Source: Crotalaria pallida
Taxonomy: Eukaryota; Streptophyta; Magnoliopsida; Fabales; Fabaceae
Reading direction: 5' to 3'
Assembly: GCA_037953625.1 (NCBI GenBank)
Contig: CM075655.1
Location: forward strand, 15,642,001 to 15,706,000
DNA length: 64,000 nt
Part shown: one piece after another, positions 32,404 through 46,311 of the stretch
How the letters are laid out: every line of letters begins with the position of its first letter
How positions within the stretch are numbered: position 1 is the stretch's first letter
Position numbers and translations under genes: made by a program
The notes under the pieces: generated by a model
What the model saw: the letters and a program-made list of their open reading frames with translations, nothing else
Told to the model about the DNA's origin: nothing
Databases searched by the model: none

Positions 32404-33486
32404 CCACGAGTCTACTAGTTCAGAAATAAGTCGGTTTAACTTGTGTGGTTGGGAATTAAGCACATTTTTTTCACCCCAATTACCACAAATATCACCTGAG
32501 GACAGTCTAGGCTTGATAAGGACACTTATTGGCGTTTTAATTTCTGAAACAAGAGAGAGTGCATGCAAAACCCTAGAAAAAAACCTCAAGAACTCTGTTG
32601 GAAACGAGTTTTTCTGTCATCACTTTGTACTCTTCGTTTCCTGAGCTTCAAGCATCAAAACTTTTCAAATCTTATACCAAATCGAAGCTCCCTTCACCCT
32701 CTTCTAGTTGATACTAAGTTTGTGGAGTTTGGTGGACTGTGGAAGAAGTAGTGAACCTGGGAAGCTTGCTATCCAAGTCTGATTTCTGCAAATTCAGACT
32801 CTAAAACCTAGGTTTCTTCAATTTGTGTGGTAAGCTCAAGTGTTTTTGGAGCTTCAAACTTGTCTTATTTTCAAGCTTTCAAATCCTAGTCTTGATTCCA
32901 GTCCTTGATCACCATTTATTTTGCTTTATTGTGGGTGATCAACACTGATTTTAGTGTGTTGTTCAACTGAAAACAGAGTTTGTTGCTGAACCAGAAAAGT
33001 TGGGATTTTTCTCAACAAAACCAATCCTTTCCAATCAAAGCAATTCTGAATCATTCCAAATAGGTAAGGGAGAAGTTAACCGGGTGCTAGAATAATAATC
33101 CAAAGACTAGAAGTATAGGAGTTCTCATGAACTCAAGGGCAAACTAGGGAAAAATTGATAACTTGAATAAGGAGAATGATTTGGAGGTCATTTTAGTTGG
33201 ACTTATGAATATAAACAACTTATATATGATGGATATGAGTTAAACCAGCCAAGAAATTGGATTGAAACATGAAGGAAACGAATATGGCATATTAAGTTGT
33301 CATTTTTCTTATTTTATGATTTTAGTTGAATTCTATGTGGAATTGATGTTGTGATTGCTGGATTTACGTATGAATAGATGTGTTTGTACATGATATTGAT
33401 ATATTTTGGGTTGAGAATGGTTAAAGTGAAGTATATTGAGATTTGGTATTTCAAAACTCAAATCAGAATGCAGAAAAACAGGGTGG

Positions 33487-33583
33487 ATATCGATATCCAG
33501 CATGAGGATATCGATTGTGCATATCGATATCCAGAATGGGATATCGATACTGCATATCGATATGCACTAGGGGATATCGATAT
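33487..33583. promoter_or_regulatory. ATATCGATAT array, intron-side, shared LTR
   Basis: Sites start at 33487, 33508, 33521, 33541, 33554 and 33574; the second and fourth are imperfect. Spacings are 21, 13, 20, 13, 20. It lies inside the candidate leader intron. Confidence 0.55.
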
Positions 33584-34189
33584 CCATACCCCAATTTTAT
33601 TAGAAATCTGAATTTCCACATCCTATTTGATTGGAGACCTTTCTAATCAAATGGAATGATTCTAAAAGCTGAAAATACCAAACCTTAATGTACTTAGCTT
33701 TAACCTATTATAATTGGAAATTGTGGATGATATTTGTTGAATAAATGTACAATTACATGATGACTTTGATGATGAATAACTATATATGTGAATGCATAAC
33801 CTTATGAGTTACTTTGAGAATGAATGATTATGAAATGAATTCATATGAAAAGTGGAACTAAACTCATTTGCATTCGCACAAGGAGTTGTGGATGGTAAGA
33901 TAGGATATCAGGAAAGTCGTGTCCACTCTTGGGATTAGAATTTCCTAGAATTGGTGCGTGAATGTTGAAGAGGTTAGGTTCGACGGTGACTCGTCAGTAA
34001 CCATTGGGAATTATTATTGGTAAAACGGTCCTATGTGAGGGGGTTCTGCAGACCTTTCTCGGGATAGTTTTGCTTAACCATAATATATTCTATCGGCCTT
34101 TAGGAACATATCGTGACTGCGGAGGATGGCTTTTGGCAATGATCTCACCCTAGTGAAAGGGTAGACACATAGAAGTTGTGTGATCTGTC

Positions 34190-35307
34190 TGATGAGCATT
34201 TTATTTCCCATTATTCCTTGCATTATTTTACTCCTATTATTGATACTTGTTGCCTATTTGACATTGTTTTGCTTGATTTAGTGATTTAGAGTTTATTGGA
34301 CTAATATTCTGAATATTGTTTAATTTGGGATTATTTAGCCTAATTAATTCTATTTCTATTTTCAGGTCATATTTGGCACAAGGGCTTTTTGGACATTTTG
34401 GGAATGAAGATTTAATTTTGGAAGAGAAGATATATGATGAAGTGAAGATTGTAATCTATCTTTAGGATTAGTTGAGATTTAGTTATATCTTTTAAGATTT
34501 AGATTTTATCTATAAGATATTTTTAGATTTAATTTAGAGATAAGCTTTCCTTAGGATTTGGGCCCATGATTTAGGCCCGTTTTGTGATTTAAAAAGCCAA
34601 ATTCGTGTAAACCCTTGGGGAGACCTTCCATTCACGTTTTTTACATTCTCTCTCATAGAGAAGGCTTAGTTTTGCTCTCCAAGCTTGTGGAGGCTGCTAG
34701 GGTTTCTCTCTCTTCTCTTTTCTACACGTTTTTGGTATTTTTCTTCATGGAAGGCTAAACTCTTAGGTTAAATCCCTTTGGTAATGTATCACATACTCTT
34801 GAGGTTTTGTTCTTAATGCTATTTCGTTTTTATTCACTGTTTTCATGCTTATTGATATGTTATGGTTCGCTTAGTTCCATTATATAGAGATAATCCATGT
34901 GTATGCATGCTTAATTTATGCAAACTCGTAAAAACTCCATGCTTTGGCTTTTAATGCTTAATTAGAGGTTTGGGTTTTGGGGTGAGAATTGAATTTTCGC
35001 TTAGTATTTAATTCTCACGAGTTGGACAGTGAAGAGGAAAGAAATTGATCTTTTGTGACCGATGATAGAGTTGTGAACGCGAGCCAAAGGGGTTTATCCG
35101 CTTTTCCTTATCTGTTTCTTCGTTTTAATTTAATTCTGTTTTGATTTCAATTATTCAATATTCAATACAAAAACCCCCCCTGTTTTCTATGCATACTATG
35201 TGTTCGACCTTTTGCTTGATAAGATATTCCTTGGGAGACGACCTAGGAGTCACTTCCTAGTACTATACTTAAACTGTTTTTATTTGTATCGGGTACGGCT
35301 TCGATCA
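34190..35307 (+). repeat. Athila-2 5' LTR
   Basis: 1,118 bp, TGATGAGC...CGATCA. Relative to Athila-1 it lacks a short duplicated stretch near 34405 (about 20 bp). Confidence 0.97.
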
Positions 35308-35311
35308 AATT

Positions 35312-35329
35312 TGGCGCCGTTGCCGGGGA
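35312..35329 (+). other. Athila-2 primer binding site
   Basis: TGGCGCCGTTGCCGGGGA, 4 nt after the LTR, complementary to the tRNA-Asp 3' end as is usual for Athila. The non-coding leader runs to 36032. Confidence 0.9.
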
Positions 35330-36032
35330 ATATCGGTTCTTGCCAAAGGTCATTAGTAGTTAGTTAGTGTCGTAGTTAGTATAGTTATTATAGTGTGTCG
35401 TGTCTGATTTAGAGTCTAGTAGTCAATTCTGATAACCGGTTGAAGTTGCATTGTTTGCTGTTTTGCTATTTTGTTGCAATTAGTGTATTTGATTGATTCT
35501 GTGGTTGCTAGTTCACATAGTTGTGGGTGGAATTTTTGCACGAAAATTTATATCCACACTACTTTTATCATATAAAAAGGTTTTGAGGCACCACGATCAC
35601 TCAGATCATCACTGGTTGTGAGTTCCAGAAAAATTTTCCAAGTTTTAGCAGCACTTTCTTCAAATCGTCGCAAGTTTTGACCCGTAACTCGGAATTTGAC
35701 GAATTTTATATCAAATCGAAGGGAATTTTCTGAATAATCTGATTTTTCTGACATTGTCAGAAAACTCCTTCGTCTGGATCCTGAAAAAGCCGTTTTACTA
35801 TTTCTTTTTTATTTTACAAGTTTTATTTTCTTAGTTTTTGGTCTCTGATTTAATTGTTTGACTTGGTTCCCTTTTGAATTTTGTCCTCAAACTTTTTGTG
35901 GTATGTTTTCATGATTTTAGGGTTCTGAAAAAAATAAAGAAAAAATTTTAAAAAAATAAAAAATTTTGTTGCCTATTTTGGTCATGTATATTAGTGACAG
36001 TTTGCTATGCTACATGGTGTTCTGTTCAGTAC

Positions 36033-39000
36033 ATGACTAGGGGAAACCCAAGCTACTTGCATCCATATAACCCTGAAATTGATAGAACTTATCACAGACT
36101 AGTTAGACAAAATAGGAACCAGTCCATAGGTAGTGAGTCTATTGAGTCTTTACATAGTGAGTCTGCTTCTTTTTCTTCTATTCCTATAAATTCTGATTCT
36201 TATTCTGATTATTCTGAAAATATGGCTCAACCTCCACCACGTGAGAGGACATTGAGGGAGCTGGCTGCACCTGATTTCACTATTGAAGATTTGTGCATCC
36301 ATTATCCCGATGACCCGTATGAGCTAAGGTCTGGACTAATTCATTTGTTGCCCAAGTTTAATGGTCTTGCAGGTGAGGATCCTCATAAACATCTCAAGCA
36401 GTTCCATATTGTCTGTGCTACTATGAAACCACATGATGTGCAAGAGGATCATGTTTGTCTTAAGGCATTCCCACACTCCCTAGAGGGGCTAGCCAAGGAT
36501 TGGTTGTACGATCTGGCCCCTGGTTCTATCACAGTCTGGGATGACCTGAAGAGGGCATTTTTGGAGAAATTCTTCCCTGCATGCAGAACAACAGCAATCC
36601 GAAAGGATATATCAGGCATCAGGCAACAAAGTGGAGAAAGTCTCTATGAGTATTGGGAGAGATTCAAGAGACTGTGTGCGAGCTGCCCCCACCATCGGAT
36701 CTCAGAGCAGCTGCTTATTCAATATTTCTATGAAGGTCTCAACCTCATGGAGAGAAACATGCTTGATGCTGCCAGTGGTGGTGCCCTAGGAGACATGACA
36801 CCTTTAGAAGCCAGAGTCAAGATTGAGAAGATGGCTTCCAATTGTCAACAATTCCATGCAAGGGGCAACAACGATGCAATCATAGTGAGAGGAGTGAATG
36901 ATGTTGGCACAAGTTCTGGTAAGGTTGAGAAGCTTGAACAGAAGATAGATTCACTTACAACTTTGGTCACTCAATTGGCCATCAACCAGAAGAAGTTGTC
37001 TCTGCCTGCTAGATTATGTAGCATATGCACATCCGCTGAGCACCCCACAGATGCATGCCCTTCTGTGCAGCAGCAGCAGCCCACGACTGGTGCTGACCAA
37101 CCTGAGGCATATGCCGCCAACATCTTCAACAGTAGAAACCAGCAGCCACAGAACTTTGATCTCTCTACCAATAGATACAACCCTGGTTGGAGGAACCATC
37201 CCAACCTGAGATGGTCTGATCAGCAGCAACCTTCACAGGTTCAATTTCAGAACAATTCTAGACCACCATATGTACCTCCTCCAGTCCAGCAACAGAGACA
37301 ACAACAGGCTAATTCTGCACCACCAGCTCCTAGTACTGAGCAGCAGCCTTCATTGGAAGAGCTGATGAAACAGATGACCATGCAAAATCTCCAATTCCAA
37401 CAGGAAACTAGAGCATCCATTCAAAGACAAGAGGCCTCCATTCAATCTTTGACCAATCAGATGGGACAGATGGCAACAGCAATCAACACTATGCAATCTC
37501 AGAATTCTAACAAGTTGTCATCCCAAACAGTGATCAATCCAAACCAGAATGTGAATGCCATTAGTCTAAGGTCAGGGAAGCAGATTGTCACACCCACACC
37601 AGAATCTGACCTCAACAAAGATGATCTAGTTTCAACCAACAAGAAGAGCCAAATGGTCGAGGAGAGTGAGCACACAAGTACCAGAAAATCCCATCCAGCT
37701 CAGCCTTCCACAAGCACAACACCTGCTGCTGCCCAACAACCACCCCCCATTCCTCTTCCTTTCCCACCAAGGGGGGTGACTCAAAGCAAGAAAATGGAAG
37801 AGATTGACAAAGAGATACTTGACACATTCAGGAAGGTGGAAGTCAACATACCCCTTCTTGATGAAATCAAGCAGATTCCAAGGTATGCAAAGTTCTTGAA
37901 GGATCTATGCACACACAAACGGAAGCTCAAGGGCAATGAGAGGATCAACATGGGAAGAAATGTCTCTGCTCTTATAGGTAAACCCGTCCCTCATATTCCT
38001 GAAAAGTGTAAGGATCCTGGAACTTTCTCTGTGCCTTGTATCATAGGTAATACTAAATTTGAGAATGCTTTGCTAGATTTAGGAGCATCTATTAATGTTA
38101 TGCCTATGTCTGTTGATGAGCATTTTATTTCCCATTATTCCTTGCATTATTTTACTCCTATTATTGATACTTGTTGCCCATTTGACATTGATTAGCTTGA
38201 TTTATTGATTTAGAGTTTATTGGACTAATATTCCGAATATTGTTTAATTTGGAATTATTTAGCCTAATTAATTCTATTTCTATTTTCAGGTAATATTTGG
38301 CACAAGGACACTTTGGGAAGTTTGGAAATGAAGATTGAAGTATTGAAGTGAAGATTGTAATTTGCATTGAGGTCCCTTTTTAATTGTAATGTTCAGAATA
38401 GTGTTTCTTAGGATTTGGGCCCATGTTTTAGGCCCATTTTGTGTCTTAAGAGGGGAAATTCGTGTAACCTCCAAGAACACACTTTCATTTCAGATTTCTC
38501 ACTCTCTCTCTAGGTTAGAACTTCTCTCTTGGCTCTCCCAAGTGATGGTGGCTGCTAGGGTTTTGTTCTTCCCCATTTCTACTCGTTTTTCTTCATTTAT
38601 GGCCATGGAAGGCTAGACTTCAAGGGTTAATCCCTTTGGTATTGTATTATCTACTCTTGAGCTCTTGTTATTAATGCAATTTCGTTTTCTCTTCTCTGTT
38701 TTCATGTTTATCGATGTGTAGTGGTTTGCTTAATTCCATTTCGTAGAGATAATACATGAATATAAATGCTTAATTTGTATTAACTCGTAAAAACTCCAAT
38801 TCTGGTTTCTGATGCTTAATTAGAAGTTAGGGTTTGGAGTGATAACTGAATTTTCGCTTAGTATTTGGTTATCACGAGTTGGACAGAGGAGAGGAGATGA
38901 ATCGATCTTTAGTGAGCTAGGATTGAGTAGTGTACGTAACCAAAGGGGTTTGCCCGCTTTTGTTTCTGATTTTCTTAGTTTTTATATTCTGTTTGTGTTT

Positions 39001-42000
39001 TGTTCTTCACATTTGTCACACACAAAAACCCCCCCATTTTACTGCACACTACGTGTTTGATACTTTGCCTAGACCGATATTCGCTGGGAAACGACCTAGG
39101 ATCACCTTCCTAGTACTACAGAATAAACACCTTTTATTTTGATCGGGTACGGCCTCGATCATCTGTTTTCAAGTCTCTTTCACTTGGACCCCTTCAACCT
39201 ACGGGTGTGGTTATTCACTTGACAAATAGATCTACTGCCTACCCCGCAGGTTTGATAGAGGATGTCCTGGTTCGGGTTGAAGAGCTTATCTTTCCTGCTG
39301 ATTTTTATATTCTTGATATGGAAGAGGACACCTCTCGTAGTGCTGTCCCTATCATATTAGGGAGACCATTTTTGAAAACAGCCCGAACCAAGATAGATGT
39401 GCATGCAGGTACACTTTCCATGGAATTTGATGACAGTGTGGTTCGATTCAATATTTTTGATGCTATGAAACATTTTTCTGATGACCACTCTGTTTTTCAT
39501 GTTGACTTGATTGATGATCTGATTGATGAGCATGTTCTAGACTTTTTGCATGATTATGATTTGCCATCTTTCACTAGCTCATTTACTTGTTCTGCATGTT
39601 CTGATTCCGAAATGTGCACTGCATGCATTGAAATTGACCAGTTTTTAAATTCTGCTACTGCATCTGTTGATTCATATGATATAGATTCAGATCATGCTAA
39701 CCCCATTTCTGTTTTGCATGAGTCTAATTCACTTGTTCAGGTGCAGGCGACAGAATCCAATTATGCTGCTCCTTTAGTTCCATCTGTGATGCAGGCACCT
39801 TTATTGGACCTGAAGCCCCTTCCTCCTCATCTCAAATATGCTTACTTGGAGGCTGAGCAGAAACTTCCAGTGATCATCTCTATCTCCCTTTCTGTTGATC
39901 AAGAGAAGAAGCTGCTGGATGTGATTAGAGCAAACAAAAGGGCAATATTCGATGGACTTTGGCAGACATACCTGGTATTAGCCCCTCCATGTGCATGCAT
40001 CGGATTTTATTGGAGGATGGGGCTAAACCAGTGAGACAACCCTAGAGACGGTTGAACCCCCAGATTCTTGATATGGTGAAGAAAGAGGTCACCAAGCTGC
40101 TGCAAGCTGGCATTATCTACCCCATTTCAGACAGCACTTGGGTAAGCCCGGTTCAAGTAGTTCCCAAGAAGTCTGGGGTGACAGTTGTCAAAAATGAGAA
40201 GGATGAGCTGATTCCCACTAGAGTGCAGAACAGTTGGAGAGTCTGCATTGATTATAGGAAGCTCAACCAGGCGACCCGCAAGGATCACTTTCCTCTTCCC
40301 TTCATTGATCAGATGTTGGAGCGCCTGGCAGGTAAATCTCACTATTGCTTCTTAGATGGTTTCTCTGGTTATTTCCAAATCTGTATTGCACCAGAGGACC
40401 AACATAAGACCACATTTACCTGTCCTTTTGGTACATTTGCTTATAGGAAGATGCCTTTTGGCCTATGCAATGCTCCTGGCACTTTTCAAAGATGTATGAT
40501 GAGTATTTTTAATGACTTACTTGAGCATTGCATAGAGGTCTTCATGGATGATTTTAGTGTATATGGTTCCTCTTTTGATGCATGTCTTGATAGTTTGTCT
40601 AAGGTGCTTAATAGGTGCATTGAGACTAACCTTGTCTTGAATTTTGAAAAATGTCATTTTATGGTAGAACAAGGCATAGTCTTAGGGCACATTATTTCGC
40701 ATAAGGGCATAGAGGTTGACCCTGCTAAGCTGCATGTAATATCACATTTGCCTTACCCCTCTTGCGTGCGAGAGGTGCGTTCTTTTCTTGGTCATGCAGG
40801 TTTCTATCGCAGGTTTATTCAGAACTTTAGCAAGATAGCCCTTCCACTATCCAACTTGCTTCAAAAGGATACCGCATTTGAGTTTGGAGACCAATGCAAG
40901 AAAGCATTTGATGAGTTAAAGAGAGCACTCACCACCACTCCCATCATCCAACCACCTGATTGGACCCTCCCATTTGAGCTCATGACCGATGCCTCGAATT
41001 ATGCTTTGGGAGCAGTTCTCTCCCAAAGGGTTGGTAAGATGTCTCATGTGATTTATTATGCATCTAGGACTTTAGATTCAGCACAAGTTAATTACACTAC
41101 AACTGAAAAAGAGTTGTTAGCCATTGTCTTTGCACTTGATAAGTTTAGATCATATCTATTAGGTTCTAAGGTTGTGGTGTATACTGATCATGCTGCTCTG
41201 AAGTATCTTTTGAAAAAGACAGATTCCAAACCTAGGTTTATTAGATGGATGTTGCTCCTCCAGGAGTTTGATCTTGAGATTCAGGATCGGAGTGGTGCAC
41301 ATAACCTTGTCGCAGACCACTTGAGTAGAATAGAGAGAGAGGAGGATGCATTTCCTATCCGGGATGACTTCCCGGATGAGCAGCTTTTAGTTTTGCATGT
41401 TTCACATCCCCCTCCCCTTATTCCTTGGTTTGCTTATATTGTAAATTATATAGTTGCATCTGTTTTTCCACCCTTGGCATCCAAAGCTCAAAGAGACAAA
41501 TTGAAGAGCGATGCCAAGTATTATGTATGGGATGACCCCTATTTGTGGCGTTTTTGCAGTGATCAGGTCATTCGCAGGTGCATGCCAGACCAGGAGATCC
41601 AATCGGTTCTCCAATTTTGCCATGCTTCACCAGTTGGAGGCCACCTTGGCACTCAAAGGACAGCACAAAAGGTGCTGGATTCTGGATTTTATTGGCCTAC
41701 CATCTTCAAGGATGCAAGCAAAATCTGCAGCTCATGTGAGCAATGTCAAAGGGCAGGAGGCACCCTATCTTGGAGGCAACAGATGCCGCAACAACCTATG
41801 TTGTTCTGTGAGGTGTTTGATGTATGGGGTATAGATTTCATGGGCCCCTTTCCTGTTTCTTTTGGTTTTTATTATAACGTACTTGCTGTGGATTATGTAT
41901 CCAAATGGGTGGAAGCTAAGGCCACCAGGACTAATGATGCTCAGGTTGTTGTAGATTTTGTCAGGACTAATATCCTTTGCAGGTTTGGCATACCTAGAGC

Positions 42001-42733
42001 CATAGTCAGTGATCAAGGCACACACTTCTGCAATAGATCCATGCAAGCTTTGCTCAAGAAGTATGGGGTTGTGCACAAAGTTTCTACACCATATCACCCC
42101 CAAACCAATGGGCAAGCTGAGATTTCAAACAGAGAGATCAAGCGGATTTTGGAGAAGATGGTGAAGCCTAATAGAAAGGATTGGAGCACATGATTGGAGG
42201 ATGCTCTATGGGCCCATCGGACTGCTTACAAGGCACCCATAGGGATGTCACCCTATCGGGTTGTCTTTGGTAAGGCATGCCACCTGCCTGTGGAGATAGA
42301 GCACCGTGCATATTGGGCTGTGAAGCAATGCAACTTAGCTCTTGATCAAGCGGGTGAGGAGAGGAAGCTGCAGTTGAGTGAGCTAGATGAGATCCGTTTG
42401 GAGGCCTATGAGAATTCCAAGTTCTACAAAGAGAAGACCAAGAAGCTCCATGATAGCTCAATTTGCGGAAAGGAGTTCTTGGTTGGTCAAAAAGTGTTTC
42501 TCTACAACTCTAGGCTTGGAATCATGAGTGGAAAGCTCCGCTCTAAATGGATTGGACCGTTTGTAGTCACCCAGGTGTTTCCTTATGGCACTGTGGAGAT
42601 CAAGAGTGAGTCCACAGACAAGAGCTTCAAAGTCAATGGCCACCGACTCAAGCCTTTCCTAACCTCTCCTACTTTGGATGAAGCACCTGTGGAGGACGCC
42701 TCATTGGTCGACCCCATTTTTGAACCACCATGA
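36033..42733 (+). pseudogene. Athila-2 gag-pol, split by solo LTR and further lesions
   Basis: Same protein as Athila-1, starting at the ATG at 36033. Gag, the CCHC knuckle (CSICTSAEHPTDAC), linker and the protease motif LLDLGASINVMP are open without a stop up to 38113. A solo LTR then splits the frame, which resumes at 39167. Later lesions are a G-to-TTC change near 39947 (+2 frameshift), a TAG at 40043-40045 for Gln, and a TGA at 42191-42193 for Arg. RT (FMDDF, near 40545), RNase H and integrase finger and D-D-E motifs are otherwise well kept. Athila-1 and Athila-2 share no stop, so they were disabled independently after insertion. Confidence 0.95.
38114..39161 (+). mobile_element. Solo LTR of a related Athila subfamily
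   Basis: 1,048 bp with the same termini (TGATGAGC...CGATCA) and recognisable but diverged sequence against the Athila-1/2 LTRs. Flanked by a perfect TCTGT duplication (38109-38113, 39162-39166). It is inserted just after the protease active-site codons of Athila-2. Athila-1 has the uninterrupted site near 13500. It presumably arose by recombination between two LTRs of a full element. Confidence 0.95.
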
Positions 42734-44223
42734 TTTAGGGAGTCTTCTTTTCTCCTTCTTTACTACTTTTATTCCACTTGTCTATATCTGTCTGATTCTG
42801 CTATTTGTTTTCCATTGAGGACAATGTGTGATTTAAGTGTGGGGGGGAGAGTAGTTTAGGTTGCATATTTTTGCTTTGATTTTTTAGGTTTTGCTAAGTT
42901 TTGGGCATTTTCTTGCATGTTTTTGCTTCATTTTAGTAGAGTCTTGGTATCTTGTGTCTGAATTCATGCATTTCTGTGTGTAAAGTTGCTTTTGATAATT
43001 AAGAGGTGGTAACACTGTGATAGAATTGTCCCTTTTGTGAGGATTTGAGCCTTAATTGTGGGTGGATTGCTATATATGCCACCTAATTTTTCTTTCATGT
43101 GTGATTGCACTCTGGATTACTTGCACTCTAGAACTTGACTTGACTCTTGTTGATACTTGATATTCCCATGCACATTTTGAAATGATTTAGGCATTGTTTT
43201 TTTCTTGAATAAGCCACTAGCCATATGAACCTACCTTGAATGAATTTATCCTTTGTTAGCCCCTTTGAGCCTTTATATCCCTTTTCTTTGTTCTTTAGCT
43301 CATTACAAGCCTATGACTGAAAAACCATGATTGTCCTAACCTTAGGGAATGTTGGAGCTTTGGAATTGTTTTGGGAATGGGTATTAAGTAAGCGAGGGTG
43401 CTTTGTTCTTCATCTCTTGTGAGTTCTGGGTTTTGCCTCTATGGTCGGTGATGTAATTATGGCTTTATCTCATTATGCCATTTTTGTTGTTTCTTCTTTT
43501 CTTTTGTTCATGAAGTTCTGCAATGTATTGCAATTCAAAAAAAAAAAGAAGAAGAAGAAAAAAAAAGAAAAAAAAAATGGAATAAAAGGTTGATTGAGGC
43601 ATGGAGGATTGGAATTAGAGGTTGTTGTTATGTTTACCATTTCATTCTGGGGTGGATTGTGCTTATTTTTATTTTTTTTTACTTGTTCCCCATTGCTCCT
43701 CTATTCCCTGGGTTTTAGCTACATTTCCCATATTTTTATCCTACCTTGTCCTTGGCCCCATTACAACCCTGAAAAGACCTTTTGATCTTAATGTGCATGT
43801 GTGTTGATTGTTGATGTTAGAGGCTTGTCAAGCTTATGGTTGTGTTTGTTTTTCATGATGTGCCTTGAGTGTAAACACTGATTAACCTTAAACACTTGAG
43901 TGTAAACACTATTGAGTGATCCTTGTGAGTTTCTACCATCTTTGTGACTACCCTCTTGATGTCATTGGTTTTCTTTGCATATTTGAAATAATTGGATGAT
44001 GTTCATGAATGCCTTGATTCTTTGGTCCTTATTTTCTTCGTGTGCTCGATTTTGCCCATTTCTTTGCATTTCCTAGAATTCATTGTGAAGTTTGTAATCT
44101 CTTAGGTTTGCATTCATTAGTTTTAGTAATCTTGTTACATAATTCACTTTGGTGCATATTGATCTTCTCAGTCCTAATTCTTAGTTTTGCCCAGGAGTGC
44201 AAAAGGATAAGTGTGGGGGTATT
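42734..44223 (+). other. Athila-2 3' non-coding interior
   Basis: Counterpart of 17082-18565, with an upstream purine tract at about 42832-42850, an A-rich stretch at 43538-43577 and the real polypurine tract at 44209-44223. No envelope-like ORF. Confidence 0.85.
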
Positions 44224-45340
44224 TGATGAGCATTTTATTTCCCATTATTCCTTGCATTATTTTACTCCTATTATTGATACTTGTTGCCTATTTGACATTG
44301 TTTAGCTTGATTTAGTGATTTAGAGTTTATTGGACTAATATTCTGAATATTGTTTAATTTGGGATTATTTAGCCTAATTAATTCTATTTCTATTTTCAGG
44401 TCATATTTGGCACAAGGGCTTTTTGGACATTTTGGGAATGAAGATTTAATTTTGGAAGAGAAGATATATGATGAAGTTAAGATTGTAATCTATCTTTAGG
44501 ATTAGTTGAGATTTAGTTATATCTTTTAAGATTTAGATTTTATCTATAAGATATTTTTAGATTTAATTTAGAGATAAGCTTTCCTTAGGATTTGGGCCCA
44601 TGATTTAGGCCCGTTTTTTGATTTAAAAAGCCAAATTCGTGTAAACCCTTGGGGAGACCTTCCATTCACGTTTTTTACATTCTCTCTCATAGAGAAGGCT
44701 TAGTTTTGCTCTCCAAGCTTGTGGAGGCTGCTAGGGTTTCTCTCTCTTCTCTTTTCTACACGTTTTTGGTATTTTTCTTCATGGAAGGCTAAACTCTTAG
44801 GTTAAATCCCTTTGGTAATGTATCACATACTCTTGAGGTTTTGTTCTTAATGCTATTTCGTTTTTATTCACTGTTTTCATGCTTATTGATATGTTATGGT
44901 TCGCTTAGTTCCATTATATAGAGATAATCCATGTGTATGAATGCTTAATTTATGCAAACTCGTAAAAACTCCATGCTTTGGCTTTTAATGCTTAATTAGA
45001 GGTTTGGGTTTTGGGGTGAGAATTGAATTTTCGCTTAGTATTTAATTCTCACGAGTTGGACAGTGAAGAGAAAAGAAATTGATCTTTTGTGACCGATGAT
45101 AGAGTTGTGAACGCGAGCCAAAGGGGTTTATCCGCTTTTCCTTATCTGTTTCTTCGTTTTAATTTAATTCTGTTTTGATTTCAATTATTCAATATTCAAT
45201 ACAAAACCCCCCCTGTTTTCTATGCATACTATGTGTTCGAACTTTTGCTTGATAAGATATTCCTTGGGAGACGACCTAGGAGTCACTTCCTAGTACTATA
45301 CTTAAACTGTTTTTATTTGTATCGGGTACGGCCTCGATCA
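44224..45340 (+). repeat. Athila-2 3' LTR
   Basis: 1,117 bp, paired with 34190-35307; followed by the CTGTC duplication. Confidence 0.97.
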
Positions 45341-45345
45341 CTGTC

Positions 45346-46274
45346 ATAAAAGACGTTTACTCCCTGTTGCTTTCCTTGATATGCTGAATTCATTAGAATT
45401 GAATTCAGTCGACGAGAGAATTCATTAGAATTGAATTCAATCGACGAGAATGATACTGGATCCAGACTAGAAAGACGAGATGAGCGTTCATGCATCATGC
45501 CACTTAATTCCAAGATAATTATGTAATAAATTGGGTGTGCCATGAAGTATGCATTTTACCTGATTACTTGATTACTTATGATTGCTATTTCTAGTTCTGA
45601 TAGATTATTATTTTATTATGTGCTTCGGCTATGACTTACACCCTGCCCTTTTGTTTATTAGGTCATGGCGAGGAATCTCTTCTGCATAGAGATGAGGCCA
45701 CTACGGGGTGGCCAATGGCATTATGAGGACGATCGGGTAGTATTTGAGGGTGACGTCGAAGTGATATTTCGTCATCCAAATCCACTATCCCGAATGCGTC
45801 CTAAGAGGGTAAAGCTTCCTATGATCTATATTATGCACATTCCACCTGCTTTGGGAGATCGTCCAGGTTATCCTCCACCTCCAAATCATCATTTTAGACG
45901 ATCTCTTCCTGTGAGTCCTCCTCCTCGTGAGAGGATCATTAGAGAGGATCCTACCCGTCCTGGCCCTTCCACTCGATCGAGAGTGTTGACTCCGGAATAC
46001 GTTCCTAGTGGGTCAACACCGCATTCGGAGGGCGGGGATGAGGAAGAGGATCCCGAAGAGGAGGAGGATCCAAAGGAAGAGGATCCATAGGATGAAGAAA
46101 ACCCGGAGGCTGAGGATAATCCGGTTGAAAACTCCATCGGAAGCCAGTGGGTCACTGGTGACTGAGTGGAAAACGTCAAGGTGGACTTGTATAATATTAA
46201 TTAGCAGGACGTTTACTCTCTTTACTATAGTTTATGGAGTTCGGAACCAAGGCTCTGGGTCATGTCTTTTGTCT

Positions 46275-46311
<37 letters not shown>

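Larger units (their letters stand above)
32083..34189 (+). repeat. Shared family A LTR, first part
   Basis: Starts TGTAACACCC after the tract AAGTGGGGGAGA (32069-32080). It is the 3' LTR of A2 and the 5' LTR of A3. It is interrupted by Athila-2 at 34190 (target CTGTC at 34185-34189) and resumes at 45346. A predicted splice donor GTGTG|GTAAGC has its intron start at 32830. No clear TATA box seen. Confidence 0.93.
34190..45340 (+). mobile_element. Athila-type Gypsy retrotransposon (Athila-2) with nested solo LTR
   Basis: An 11,151-bp element, of which 1,048 bp plus a 5-bp duplication is a nested solo LTR. LTRs at 34190-35307 and 44224-45340. Perfect target duplication CTGTC (34185-34189, 45341-45345). 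It belongs to the same family as Athila-1. The LTRs differ by seven substitutions and one homopolymer indel by eye. Inserted in the intron part of the shared family A LTR. Confidence 0.97.

Noticed and set aside
35994..36032. Upstream extension of the Athila-2 gag start
   Set aside because: Athila-1 does not support it; both copies share the ATG at 11433/36033.
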